Notes: generated from the sequence alone by a model not told the origin. Shown: positions 17,636-27,192, counted from the stretch's first letter. The stretch: 51,255 nt of DNA from Candidatus Saccharimonadota bacterium (GCA_027371825.1 DAHXLE010000011.1:1-51255); one strand, 5' to 3'. A program made the numbers and translations.

Positions 17636-18273
17636 TGTCAGACCTTGTTCCGTTGACTACGATTCGAGAGCGCAACAAACTTAAACGACTTATCGGCTGG
17701 GTACTGCTTTACATATTATTAATATCGATCTTTGCCATTGCCGTTGTCTTGCAAACCAGACGTGTCAATACGCTCAATTTCGCAAGTGGCGAGTTGCAAT
17801 TAACAACGCCTAAGACGCAATACACCGTTGGAGACAACATCAGTTACACACTTAGAAATAATCTCAGCTTGCCCATAACTTTTGTTAACGCTTGCCCGCA
17901 AGAACCGTTGTATGTCTATTCGTGGGTAAATAATTCTTGGGTCAGAATTCATGACACCGCCGCGGCATCGGCTTGCCACAATACCCCAAGAAATACCGTC
18001 ATACGACCAGGTAGCTCATATACCCAAAGCTTTGCCGATTGGCCCAACCTCTTTAATAAGCCCGGCATTTATAGAATAGTGGGGCTTGCCACTAATTACA
18101 CCGCTATCCCCTACACCGATTTCCAGGTTATTGCAAAACCGGTTCCCCCTCAGGTACAAACCAGAACTCAGATCATAATTCAAAAAGTAATTACACCGAT
18201 TTACATTCCTGTACCTAGCAGCAGTGGAGGTGGCGGAGGAGATAGCGGTGGCGGTGGGGGCAAAGATAATTAA
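17635..18273 (+). CDS. Membrane-anchored extracytoplasmic protein with Gly-rich C-terminus
   Basis: Single TM LIGWVLLYILLISIFAIAVVLQ, beta-rich ectodomain, terminal GGGGGDSGGGGGKDN; start overlaps the stop of the ferric reductase-like gene. Confidence 0.6.
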   Translation: MSDLVPLTTIRERNKLKRLIGWVLLYILLISIFAIAVVLQTRRVNTLNFASGELQLTTPKTQYTVGDNISYTLRNNLSLPITFVNACPQEPLYVYSWVNNSWVRIHDTAAASACHNTPRNTVIRPGSSYTQSFADWPNLFNKPGIYRIVGLATNYTAIPYTDFQVIAKPVPPQVQTRTQIIIQKVITPIYIPVPSSSGGGGGDSGGGGGKDN

Positions 18274-18427
18274 AAGTCTTCGACCGGCATGTGATCAGCA
18301 CAGTAAGAGAGAGTTTAAAGACTACATCGTCTGACGCCCGTAAATTAGACAGGTCAGGAAACTTCGTCGAACAACATCACACAAAATTACAGACCGCATA
18401 CTTATGTCACAGAACGCAACGGTTATC

Positions 18428-18583
18428 TTAAACACTTGTGATGATTTTTGAATGGTTAAGATTGGATTTACAAGCTATTGCCTGATCCGCCAAAGAGCTT
18501 GATACAATTACATGAGCAGACATTATCAATAAAGATCCGCAAACTACAATCATTATGCTCGATATAAGGAACATTCTTTTCAT
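18428..18583 (-). CDS. Small exported peptide, divergent from the two-component system
   Basis: MKRMFLISSIMIVVCGSLLIMSAHVIVSSSLADQAIACKSNLNHSKIITSV; signal-peptide-like; TATAAA (18596-18591) 7 nt before ATG; too short for the ORF track. Confidence 0.5.
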   Translation of the reverse strand: MKRMFLISSIMIVVCGSLLIMSAHVIVSSSLADQAIACKSNLNHSKIITSV

Positions 18584-18625
18584 CTATGTATTTATACCTT
18601 AATAACATACGCTACAATTAAGTCT

Positions 18626-19312
18626 ATGAGAGTGCTTGTCATTGAAGACGAAGATAGAATAGCCGGAGCGATTAAAAGCGCCTTGGAGCAACATAATTTT
18701 GCCGTCGACCTGGTACACGATTCCGACAGCGGCCTGTCAGCAGCCGTAGATCCGGATTATGATCTGATCATACTCGACCTTATGATGCCGGGCTCGATCG
18801 AAGGCATCGAATTATGCCGTAAAGTCAGAGAATATGGCGTACACACCCCCGTTTTAATGCTTACCGCTAAGGGGGAGATTGACGATAAGATAACAGGCTT
18901 GGAATCTGGCGCGGACGACTACTTAACAAAACCATTTTCGATGAAAGAACTGATCGTGCGAGTACAGGTCCTGCTTAGACGAAACCCGAAAACAATCGGT
19001 CCCGATATTAAGCTAGACGATCTGGAGGTTAATGTTGAATCATTTGCGGTAAGAAGGAGCGGTAAAGAAATAAAGCTATCCGCGAGAGAAATTAAACTAC
19101 TCGTATATCTTCTCCACAATAAAGGACAGACTTTATCAAAGAATAAGATCATTAGCCACGTTTGGGACGGTGATTCCTTAATTATGCCCAACACCGTAGA
19201 GGTTTACATAGGATATTTACGCAAAAAGATCGACAAATCGTTTCCCGGGCGTCCACCCCTCATACATACCGTACATGGCTTCGGGTATAGAATCGGCAAA
19301 TCGAATGTTTAA
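18626..19312 (+). CDS. OmpR/PhoB-family response regulator
   Basis: VLVIEDEDRIA, LIILDLMMPG, LMLTAKGEIDDKITGLESGADDYLTKPF, winged-helix C-terminus VEVYIGYLRKKID...TVHGFGYRI. Confidence 0.95.
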   Translation: MRVLVIEDEDRIAGAIKSALEQHNFAVDLVHDSDSGLSAAVDPDYDLIILDLMMPGSIEGIELCRKVREYGVHTPVLMLTAKGEIDDKITGLESGADDYLTKPFSMKELIVRVQVLLRRNPKTIGPDIKLDDLEVNVESFAVRRSGKEIKLSAREIKLLVYLLHNKGQTLSKNKIISHVWDGDSLIMPNTVEVYIGYLRKKIDKSFPGRPPLIHTVHGFGYRIGKSNV

Positions 19313-20300
19313 GTCAGCCACCATTAAACTAACTCTTTGGTATGTCCTCAGCATTATGCTGCTCAGCCTATTGTTCAGTGGATTTTTGTATCATTTTGGA
19401 ACTAGAGAGTTATCCGAAGGGTTCAAAGACCAGTATCTTAAAATTGTTACGATCAATCCTGAGTATACCAACAATACCCGCCTCTCTAAGAGTGAATATA
19501 ATACCAGAGCTAACCAGCTTAAAGAAGATCTCTTGTATTTCAATGTTGTAGTATTGGCCGGCGCATGCATTGGTAGCTACGTACTGGCTAGAAGAACACT
19601 AAGGCCCATTGAAGAGGCTCATCAATCTCAGATCAGATTTACGGCAGATGCATCCCACGAACTTAGGACGCCCTTAACGGCGATGAGAGCCGACACCGAA
19701 GCGACGTTAATGAGCGGCACTAATGACATTTCACGACTACGACAAGCACTTCAAGATAACCTTAAAGATATTCAACGGTTGCAGAATCTCACTGATCACC
19801 TAATCGACATATCAAGACACGATAGCAAAGCTGTCACCGTATCTGAGACAATAGACCTTGCGAACACAGCCAATGATGTTCTGTCGTCGCTTAGTTCCAG
19901 AATCCACGACAAACATATTGAGACCGAAGAAATAATAGAAAACGTCACGGTTAAAGGGGAGTCTCAGAGTTTACATCAACTCATAACAATTTTCTTAGAT
20001 AACGCCATTAAATATAGTAGCGTAAATGGTCATATCAAAATAAAAGTCACAAAAAAGGGCGACAAAGCAGTCATTATAATCGAGGATAACGGTATAGGTA
20101 TTCCGGCTATCGACTTGCCTCATATCTTCGAGCGTTTCTATAGATCAAAAAATACCAAAGACCATAAAGAAAAATTAAAAGGATACGGGCTTGGGCTGCC
20201 TCTTGCTAAAGACATAGTTGACTTACACGGTGGTAGTGTCACGGTTAGGAGCACGGAGAATCAGGGTACGGTCATAACAATAACCCTTCCCGTAGCTTAA
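19305..20300 (+). CDS. Sensor histidine kinase
   Basis: FTADASHELRTPLTAMRADTE (H-box), IFLDNAIKYS (N-box), IEDNGIGIP, GYGLGLPLAKDIV; start refined to ATG 19305, overlapping the response regulator stop. Confidence 0.95.
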   Translation: MFKSATIKLTLWYVLSIMLLSLLFSGFLYHFGTRELSEGFKDQYLKIVTINPEYTNNTRLSKSEYNTRANQLKEDLLYFNVVVLAGACIGSYVLARRTLRPIEEAHQSQIRFTADASHELRTPLTAMRADTEATLMSGTNDISRLRQALQDNLKDIQRLQNLTDHLIDISRHDSKAVTVSETIDLANTANDVLSSLSSRIHDKHIETEEIIENVTVKGESQSLHQLITIFLDNAIKYSSVNGHIKIKVTKKGDKAVIIIEDNGIGIPAIDLPHIFERFYRSKNTKDHKEKLKGYGLGLPLAKDIVDLHGGSVTVRSTENQGTVITITLPVA

Positions 20301-20462
20301 GGAACAAGGTGTTTAGGCCATCGTGTTTTTCCGTCTAAATTGTACTGGGAAGAAAGCCATGGTCATCGGTACTACAACTCAAGAAGTTGACTATGTCATC
20401 AGAAAATCCACAGCAAATTATGCGACAATAGCAAAAGTTTAGATTAAACGAGAACTACAAAT

Positions 20463-20942
20463 ATGGTTATGAAGAAATTTGTTCTGATACTTGCGGTCCT
20501 TGGAATTTTCGTCATATATAGCGCCGGTATTCGTCATCAGGTTCCGGTTCTAAAAAAACCTCAATCATTGATTGCAAGCAGTTCACCTCCGCCCACCACA
20601 AAAAGCGGATCCACTATCAGTAGTACCGGCAGTAGTGCTGCGCCACAGCACGCCAGTAGCGGTCGCTATAAGGACGGCACCTACACCGGCAGCGTGGCAG
20701 ATGCCTACTACGGCAACGTTCAAGTAGCCGTTACTATATCTGGTGGAAGAATTGCAAAGGTAAAGTTCTTACAGTTTCCAAATACTCACTCAACTTCAGT
20801 GATAATAAATGACCAGGCAATACCCTACCTACAGCAGGAGGCGATACAAGCACAAAGCTCCAACATACAATTAATAACGGGTGCGACATTTACATCGCAA
20901 GCATTTGCACAATCCTTGCAGGCAGCATTGTCAAGGGCATAA
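20463..20942 (+). CDS. Membrane-anchored FMN-binding domain protein (PF04205-like)
   Basis: N-terminal TM anchor, Ser-rich linker, YKDGTYTGSVADAYYGNVQVAVTISGGRIAKVKF and flavinylation-type motif ITGATFTS. Confidence 0.88.
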   Translation: MVMKKFVLILAVLGIFVIYSAGIRHQVPVLKKPQSLIASSSPPPTTKSGSTISSTGSSAAPQHASSGRYKDGTYTGSVADAYYGNVQVAVTISGGRIAKVKFLQFPNTHSTSVIINDQAIPYLQQEAIQAQSSNIQLITGATFTSQAFAQSLQAALSRA

Positions 20943-20946
20943 CTAG

Positions 20947-21690
20947 ATGACACAAACACAGATAATAATGGGTATGCCGATAACTATAGAGATAACGCAT
21001 GGAGGATCACAGCCTATTTTTGACAAAGTGTTTAATTACTTCAAGAAGATTGATAATCGTTTTAGCACATATAAATCCGACAGTGAGATCTCTAAGATCA
21101 ACAACGGTCTAGAAGCCAGTCGATGGAGCAAAAGCATGAAGGATGTCTTCAAACTATGCGAACAGACAAAGGAAATCACGAATGGTTATTTTGACATTGA
21201 CCATAACGGACAACTAGATCCTTCAGGATTGGTTAAAGGCTGGGCCATAGACAACGCCGCCAACATATTAAGAAAGCAAGGCTTAAAAGATTTCTACGTA
21301 GAAGCCGGGGGAGACATACAAGTAAGCGGCACGAATTCCGAAAAAAAACCTTGGGCCATAGGGATCCGAAACCCGTTTAATATAAATGAGGTTATTAAAA
21401 TAGTCAGTTTAAGCAACGAAGGAGTAGCCACATCCGGTACTTATATCCGTGGACAACATATCTATAACCCAAAAAATAAAAACCAAAAAATAACTGAAGT
21501 AAAAAGCTTATCGGTTATAGCGGGCAACGTATACGAGGCAGATCGTTTTGCGACGGCAGCATTTGCCATGGGCAGGAAAGGAATAAAATTCATAGAAAGT
21601 ATCCCGGGGCTGGAGGGCTATATGGTTGATGATAAAAAAATAGCTACTTATACCACCGGGTTCGAAAGGTATGTAATAAAAAATGCTTAA
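20947..21690 (+). CDS. apbE: ApbE-family FAD:protein FMN transferase (copy 2)
   Basis: MGMPITIEI, NRFSTYKSDSEISKIN, DPSGLVKGWAIDNA, FYVEAGGDIQVSG, GVATSGTYIRG; no obvious signal peptide. Confidence 0.9.
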   Translation: MTQTQIIMGMPITIEITHGGSQPIFDKVFNYFKKIDNRFSTYKSDSEISKINNGLEASRWSKSMKDVFKLCEQTKEITNGYFDIDHNGQLDPSGLVKGWAIDNAANILRKQGLKDFYVEAGGDIQVSGTNSEKKPWAIGIRNPFNINEVIKIVSLSNEGVATSGTYIRGQHIYNPKNKNQKITEVKSLSVIAGNVYEADRFATAAFAMGRKGIKFIESIPGLEGYMVDDKKIATYTTGFERYVIKNA

Positions 21691-23203
21691 AATTTTAGAC
21701 AAATTCATAGACAGCATAACCATGTATCGTCTGCTCTTGTATTATCTAGTGGGTCTGCTGCTTGCTGCGTTCGTACTAAGCGTGTTTGGTTCTCTCCACT
21801 ATAACCCGGTTTATATTGTTGTTTCCTCGGCTATACTGTTAGCCACTTGCTGGATAGTCAACAAAGCCTTTTCGTATATATTGGATGCGCCCATTAACCC
21901 CGAGTCCTCGCTAATAACCGCTCTGATATTGGCTCTTATAATTACACCGGATCCGACTGGATATAACATTTTATTTCTGCTTGCCGCCTCGGGACTGGCG
22001 ATGGCCTCTAAATACCTTATAACTATCAAGGAAAAGCATATATTTAATCCTGCGGCAGTGGCGGTCGTACTCACAGCGTTTGGGCCAAAACAAACAGCCA
22101 GCTGGTGGGTTGGTACGGCCGCCATGTTACCGTTTGTTCTGATCGGAGGCCTGTTGGTGATGCGGAAAATCCGACGCGAGCGAATGCTTGCCAGTTTTTT
22201 TATAGCAACAACCGCGTCAACGATTTTTTATTCGGTAATTTCTAGAGTCAGTGTCATTAGCAGTTTGCATAACATGATTTTGAGTTCGTCGATATTCTTC
22301 CTTGGTTTTGTAATGCTCACCGAACCGCTCACTTCACCGACAACCGTCAAAAAACAAGCCTGGTACGGAGCTATTGTCGGAGCACTCCTGCCACCCCAAG
22401 TTCATATATTCAGCTACTATACGACACCAGAACTATCGCTGATTATAGGAAATGCTTTTGCGTACATCGTTAGTCCCAAAACTAAGCTATTCCCTATCCT
22501 AAAGCAGAAAATTAAAGTTGCCACCGATACCGCAGATTTTATATTTAACCCGGACAGAAAATTCGCCTATGAACCGGGTCAATATATGGAATGGACGCTT
22601 CAGCACGGTAATGCTGATTCCCGTGGCAGCCGTCGATATTTTACGTTAGCCTCGTCGCCAACCGAGCCTGATCTTAGGGTAGGAATTAAATTTTATGATA
22701 ACAGTAGTAGTTTCAAAGAAGCATTGTTAGATTCAGACTCAAACACGCTTATAGTCGCTTCACAGCTTGCCGGAGACTTCGTGTTACCAAAAGACCCTCA
22801 CCAAAAATTGGTATTTATAGCCGGGGGAATAGGCATAACTCCCTTTAGAGGCATGATCAAGTACCTTATCGACACAAACGACAAAAGATCAATAAGTCTT
22901 TTTTACTCTTCCAGCACTGAAGACGGCATAGCTTACCGGAACATATTTGAAGAGGCCAGAAGCAAGATTGGCCTCAAAACAATCTATGCTATAACCGGTA
23001 AGAACGCTGCTATTACCAAACCAAATACGATCACGGGATATATAACCGAGAGTCTCATTAAAAAATCGGTTCCGGACTATCGTGAAAGGGTTTTTTATAT
23101 TTCAGGAACGCATACTATGGTAGAAGCTATGCAGGATATACTATCTGGTTTGGGCGTAGAAAAGCACAACATTAAAACGGACTTTTTCCCAGGCTACGCC
23201 TAG
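21683..23203 (+). CDS. RnfD/NqrB-like membrane domain fused to C-terminal FNR-like oxidoreductase
   Basis: N-terminal multi-TM region with HIFNPAAVAVVLTAF and FVMLTEPLTSPTTVKKQAWYGAIVGALLP; C-terminal YEPGQYMEWTL, RRYFTLASSP, FIAGGIGITPFRGMI, FYISGTHTMVEAM. Confidence 0.85.
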   Translation: MLKILDKFIDSITMYRLLLYYLVGLLLAAFVLSVFGSLHYNPVYIVVSSAILLATCWIVNKAFSYILDAPINPESSLITALILALIITPDPTGYNILFLLAASGLAMASKYLITIKEKHIFNPAAVAVVLTAFGPKQTASWWVGTAAMLPFVLIGGLLVMRKIRRERMLASFFIATTASTIFYSVISRVSVISSLHNMILSSSIFFLGFVMLTEPLTSPTTVKKQAWYGAIVGALLPPQVHIFSYYTTPELSLIIGNAFAYIVSPKTKLFPILKQKIKVATDTADFIFNPDRKFAYEPGQYMEWTLQHGNADSRGSRRYFTLASSPTEPDLRVGIKFYDNSSSFKEALLDSDSNTLIVASQLAGDFVLPKDPHQKLVFIAGGIGITPFRGMIKYLIDTNDKRSISLFYSSSTEDGIAYRNIFEEARSKIGLKTIYAITGKNAAITKPNTITGYITESLIKKSVPDYRERVFYISGTHTMVEAMQDILSGLGVEKHNIKTDFFPGYA

Positions 23204-23256
23204 CGTGATATTGTGCCTGGAGAGCCACGAACAATATAATTTTAAAAGGAGAAACG

Positions 23257-24468
23257 ATGCTCGAATCAGCTCAAAGTATAATTAAAGAAACGGGTAAGAA
23301 GTTAGGCTTGGACGACAAGACTATTGCTTCATTATTAAAAATGAATGCTGAGCATAAATTTAATATTACTCTCGACGACGGATCAATCTTCAAAGCTTAC
23401 CGGATTCAGCACAATAATAGGTTAGGACCGTACAAAGGAGGCGTCAGGTTTCATCCGAATGTAGACTTAGATGAAACTAGAGCATTAGCGACTCTTATGA
23501 GCCTTAAGACGGCAGCTATGGGCTTGCCGTTAGGCGGAGGTAAGGGAGGCATATCTGTCAATCCAAAGACATTAAGCAACAAACAGCTAGAAGAAATAAG
23601 CCGCAAATACGTTGATTACTTGTATCCCTACATTGGTGCCGATAAAGACATCCCGGCACCCGACGTAAACACCAACCCTATGATAATCGACTGGATGGTC
23701 AATGAGTACGAGAAGCTGAGTGGCGATACCTCTGGCGCAAGCTTTACGGGCAAAAGTATAGAAGCTGGCGGTAGTTTGGGCAGAGATGCAGCCACCGGTA
23801 GGGGCGGCGTTATTGCACTAACAGAACTTTTAAAAATCGACGACTGGGGTAAGCTGCCGTTAACCTATGCCGTACAGGGATACGGTAATGTCGGATCATA
23901 CTTTGCCGTGACGACAGAAACTATGCACCCTAACTGGAAATTGATTGGAGCAAGCGATTCTTCGGCTACGCTATATAGTCCAGACGGGTTAAAAGCCTTG
24001 GATTTAGCGAAGTATAAACACAGCGGTAAGCAGTTCTTAAATTATAGTAGTCAAACAGTAAAATATACAAAGCCGCACAATATCATAGGACTAGATGTTG
24101 ATGTGCTGGTCTTGGCGGCACTCGAAGATTCAATCACGGATAGTAATATGCACCAAGTGAAAGCCCGCTACATTATAGAAATGGCCAACGGACCCGTTAG
24201 CAAGCAAGCTTTAGACTATCTATCTCAAAAGAATGTGACAATTTTACCGGGCATTATCGCCAATGCCGGAGGCGTTGTTGTTAGTTATCTTGAATGGTTA
24301 CAGAACAAGAAAAATCAAAAGTGGACAGAATCAAAAGTTAATCATCTATTAAGCGGCTATATAACCAAGGCCGTAAAAAACGTCACGGATATTGTTAATA
24401 ATTCAAACGCGGATAATCTAACTGAAGCAGCATACATGTTGGCTATCAAACGATTAATTGCTGATTAG
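23257..24468 (+). CDS. gdhA: Glu/Leu/Phe/Val dehydrogenase family; probable glutamate dehydrogenase
   Basis: RIQHNNRLGPYKGGVRFHPNVDLDE, AMGLPLGGGKGGI, DIPAPDVNTNPMIIDWM, GYGNVGSYFA, LPGIIANAGGVVVSYLEW; AAAAGGAG RBS. Confidence 0.93.
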   Translation: MLESAQSIIKETGKKLGLDDKTIASLLKMNAEHKFNITLDDGSIFKAYRIQHNNRLGPYKGGVRFHPNVDLDETRALATLMSLKTAAMGLPLGGGKGGISVNPKTLSNKQLEEISRKYVDYLYPYIGADKDIPAPDVNTNPMIIDWMVNEYEKLSGDTSGASFTGKSIEAGGSLGRDAATGRGGVIALTELLKIDDWGKLPLTYAVQGYGNVGSYFAVTTETMHPNWKLIGASDSSATLYSPDGLKALDLAKYKHSGKQFLNYSSQTVKYTKPHNIIGLDVDVLVLAALEDSITDSNMHQVKARYIIEMANGPVSKQALDYLSQKNVTILPGIIANAGGVVVSYLEWLQNKKNQKWTESKVNHLLSGYITKAVKNVTDIVNNSNADNLTEAAYMLAIKRLIAD

Positions 24469-24499
24469 TAACTCTAAAGAAAAAGTTATCGTCGGCTAC

Positions 24500-25147
24500 T
24501 TACCTTACCCGGGTGGTGCCTGCTCTTAATAACCTAGAGATAGCGCCTACCCCCAGAATAACGCCCAGTACTATCCAGGCTTGACGAAAAATACCGTATT
24601 TAAGATCAGACCCAATATACAGCGCATGTAAAAACACAAAAAATGCCACAACATAACTTAAGTAATGCAGTTTGTGCCATTTCTTTTTACGCGTATTAAT
24701 CCAACCAAGCGAGCTTAAGACAACTATGATTACGCCGTATGAAGCTAGAATACCGAGCGTTACCGCGATTCCACCAAGAGGAATACCTGCAAGCTTGGTG
24801 CCGTTGTTATAGTGAGAGGCAAACGGAACAAGTATCTGTACTAGAGAAAAAGATATATAGTGATCCAGCAGCAAAAAACTAACATGTACCACGATTGAAA
24901 CACATAACATGATTGCCATCGATTTATGGATAGCCCATGCTTTTACCGGCTCAATATATCTATAGGTAGCTCCGGTGACCTGACCTATACCAGAAAGCAT
25001 TAGTAGAAATAATAAACCGGCGGCTACGAATCCCGCCCCCCTTACAACATACCACGGCCACGTCATTGCTACTCTCTGAGCTGCAACGTTGAGTACGCTG
25101 GAAACAACGCTCATATGATAATTAGGCACAATACTACTCAGTAACAT
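24500..25147 (-). CDS. Ferric reductase-like transmembrane protein (copy 2)
   Basis: Paralogous to 16886-17635: WPWYVVRGAGFVAAGLLFLLMLSGIGQVTGATYRYIEPVKAWAIHKSMAIMLCVSIVVHVSFLLLDHYISF...LHYLSYVVAFFVFLHALYIGSDL. Confidence 0.8.
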   Translation of the reverse strand: MLLSSIVPNYHMSVVSSVLNVAAQRVAMTWPWYVVRGAGFVAAGLLFLLMLSGIGQVTGATYRYIEPVKAWAIHKSMAIMLCVSIVVHVSFLLLDHYISFSLVQILVPFASHYNNGTKLAGIPLGGIAVTLGILASYGVIIVVLSSLGWINTRKKKWHKLHYLSYVVAFFVFLHALYIGSDLKYGIFRQAWIVLGVILGVGAISRLLRAGTTRVR

Positions 25148-25154
25148 GGCAGAT

Positions 25155-26078
25155 CTATCCTTTGATTATCTTTACTTTTGTACTATTGCCTTTTGCTTGT
25201 ACTACGAACGACTCGATTATCCGGTTTTCTTTATAAGTAGTAGCAATTTCTTCGCCGCCAATTACGATACATTTGGCATATACGTCGGCTATTACGGCTT
25301 TATCCGCCGTAACCGACACCGTAAGAACGCCAGTTGCGGCCGGTTCGCCTGACTGCGGATCAATGATGTGGTGCCATGCTTTATGATTATGAATGCCGTT
25401 ACGCTTGGTTATACCGGAAGTTGCAACCGCCAATTTCCTTCCTCTGTTATTAGAGAATGACGCAACGTTTGTGCCTTGGTTTAACGCTCCTTGTACGGCA
25501 ATATCCCACGGTAGACTATAAATATCATGCCCGCTACAAATAATGTCTCCGCCTAGAGATAACCAAAAACTAGTTTCGTCTTGAGAGTATAGATAATCGG
25601 CAAGATTATCCAGTAAGTATCCTTTGCCTAATCCCCCGAAATCGACGGCGGTGTTGGTAGGTATTTGTGCCCAAAATCTACCAATATCTATTTTAGTTGC
25701 CGGTAGGACGGCTCGATCACTGAAGTTTAGTGTCTTTATCTCATTACCCGGGTTGGGCCAGCTGCCCTTATAACCGGCCTTCTGTAAAGCTGGTAAGATT
25801 AAAGGATTGTACAGTCCGTTGGTTTGAATGCTTAACGATTTTGCGGTTGTCAATATTTCCATAAAAGTCTTACTAATTGTCGTTCGTCTTCCTGCCCGTA
25901 TATTAAAATTGCTGAGTTCGCTGTTGTTTAAAAATCGGCTGAAACGCCTTTCGAACTCACCAATACGAGCCGTCAATTGGTCTAGTAATTGATCGATACG
26001 CCTAGAGTCTTTCTTTGTTACCACCGTTAAGATAATGGCGGAGTTCATTGCTCTTAAGTTACGCTGATATATTTTCAT
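25155..26078 (-). CDS. apbE: ApbE-family FAD:protein FMN transferase (copy 3)
   Basis: FERRFSRFLNNSELSNFN, TAVDFGGLGKGYLLDNL, FWLSLGGDIICSG, VATSGITKRNGIHNHKAWHHIIDPQSGEP. Confidence 0.88.
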   Translation of the reverse strand: MKIYQRNLRAMNSAIILTVVTKKDSRRIDQLLDQLTARIGEFERRFSRFLNNSELSNFNIRAGRRTTISKTFMEILTTAKSLSIQTNGLYNPLILPALQKAGYKGSWPNPGNEIKTLNFSDRAVLPATKIDIGRFWAQIPTNTAVDFGGLGKGYLLDNLADYLYSQDETSFWLSLGGDIICSGHDIYSLPWDIAVQGALNQGTNVASFSNNRGRKLAVATSGITKRNGIHNHKAWHHIIDPQSGEPAATGVLTVSVTADKAVIADVYAKCIVIGGEEIATTYKENRIIESFVVQAKGNSTKVKIIKG

Positions 26079-27167
26079 CTATGATACTGACGTTATAGGG
26101 GGTTGATAGACGGTCGGCGCAGGGACTGAACCGCTATTTGTAGTTGGAGTTGGCGTACCAGAAGACTGAGAATTATAACTATTGCCGGAGCTTGGGGTAG
26201 TAGTAGAAGTATTCGGGGAAGTCGAGCCAGGAGCAACGTTCGAGGGTGTTGACTGTGAAGCGCTAGGTGTTTGGCTCGATATATTGGAAGTTTGATGCGT
26301 GGAGTACGCTACCGCTAACTTCGGCACAGCTCTGACTAGATCCATGCCCATTATTAATAACGTTCCGATCGTTAAAGATGCGGCACTCAAAAAATATACC
26401 ATCCTTGCAGATTGATCTTTCGGTAATAAAGAGTCTGAAAGTTTACCGGCGACCAGGAACTCTTCTGTGACGATTCTATCCGTTTCGGTGCCATGCTGCT
26501 CTAGTATGTTTTTCATGCCGTTAATGAACCCTTGTGGGCCACAAATGAAAAACGTGAAGCGATTGTAGTTTTCTCCGGTCAATTGATTTAACCGCGATTC
26601 GGTAATCCTACCCCTTAAAGCACGAGTACCTTTAAGTTTATCTATATCGCCGTTAGATATAAAAAAGGCGACCTTAAACTTGTCATTCATCCGCTCCAGC
26701 TCTACCAAACTGTCCTTAAAGGCCACGTCATTCTGTGTCGTGTTGCTATACAATAACGTTAACCGATTGGGTCGTTTAATTTCGGCTGAGTCTAATATCA
26801 TACTCATAAACGGAGTTACGCCAATCCCCCCCGCCAGCATAATTACATTTCTATCATATTGATCATCGATAACAAAATTGCCAAATGGTCCCCTGAGCAA
26901 AATTGATGAGCCGATTTTTTGCCCGGCTAATGTCGTAGTAAAATCCCCGTCTACGCGTATGGCAAACCAAAGTTCATCGGTATGATTCGGTGAGCTTACT
27001 ATAGAAAAGCAACGCATAGCAGAATACCTGCCTCGCGACCTATAGCTAATGGCCGCATATTGACCCGCAACAAACTCTATCCTATCCCGATTATGTTTTG
27101 GGTGAATACATAGAAGCAGAATTTGACGACTGATAAATCTAGTACTTTTAATCTTATATTTCGCCAT
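26079..27167 (-). CDS. FNR-like oxidoreductase with C-terminal TM helix and Ser/Thr/Pro-rich tail (copy 2)
   Basis: Paralogous to 14834-15937: FVAGQYAAISYRSRGRYSAMRCFSIVSSP, MLAGGIGVTPFMSMIL, FFICGPQGF; TM MVYFLSAASLTIGTLLIMGMDLVRA; low-complexity tail. Confidence 0.88.
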   Translation of the reverse strand: MAKYKIKSTRFISRQILLLCIHPKHNRDRIEFVAGQYAAISYRSRGRYSAMRCFSIVSSPNHTDELWFAIRVDGDFTTTLAGQKIGSSILLRGPFGNFVIDDQYDRNVIMLAGGIGVTPFMSMILDSAEIKRPNRLTLLYSNTTQNDVAFKDSLVELERMNDKFKVAFFISNGDIDKLKGTRALRGRITESRLNQLTGENYNRFTFFICGPQGFINGMKNILEQHGTETDRIVTEEFLVAGKLSDSLLPKDQSARMVYFLSAASLTIGTLLIMGMDLVRAVPKLAVAYSTHQTSNISSQTPSASQSTPSNVAPGSTSPNTSTTTPSSGNSYNSQSSGTPTPTTNSGSVPAPTVYQPPITSVS

Positions 27168-27192
27168 AAAAAGCTAATAAAGTTTAACCAAT

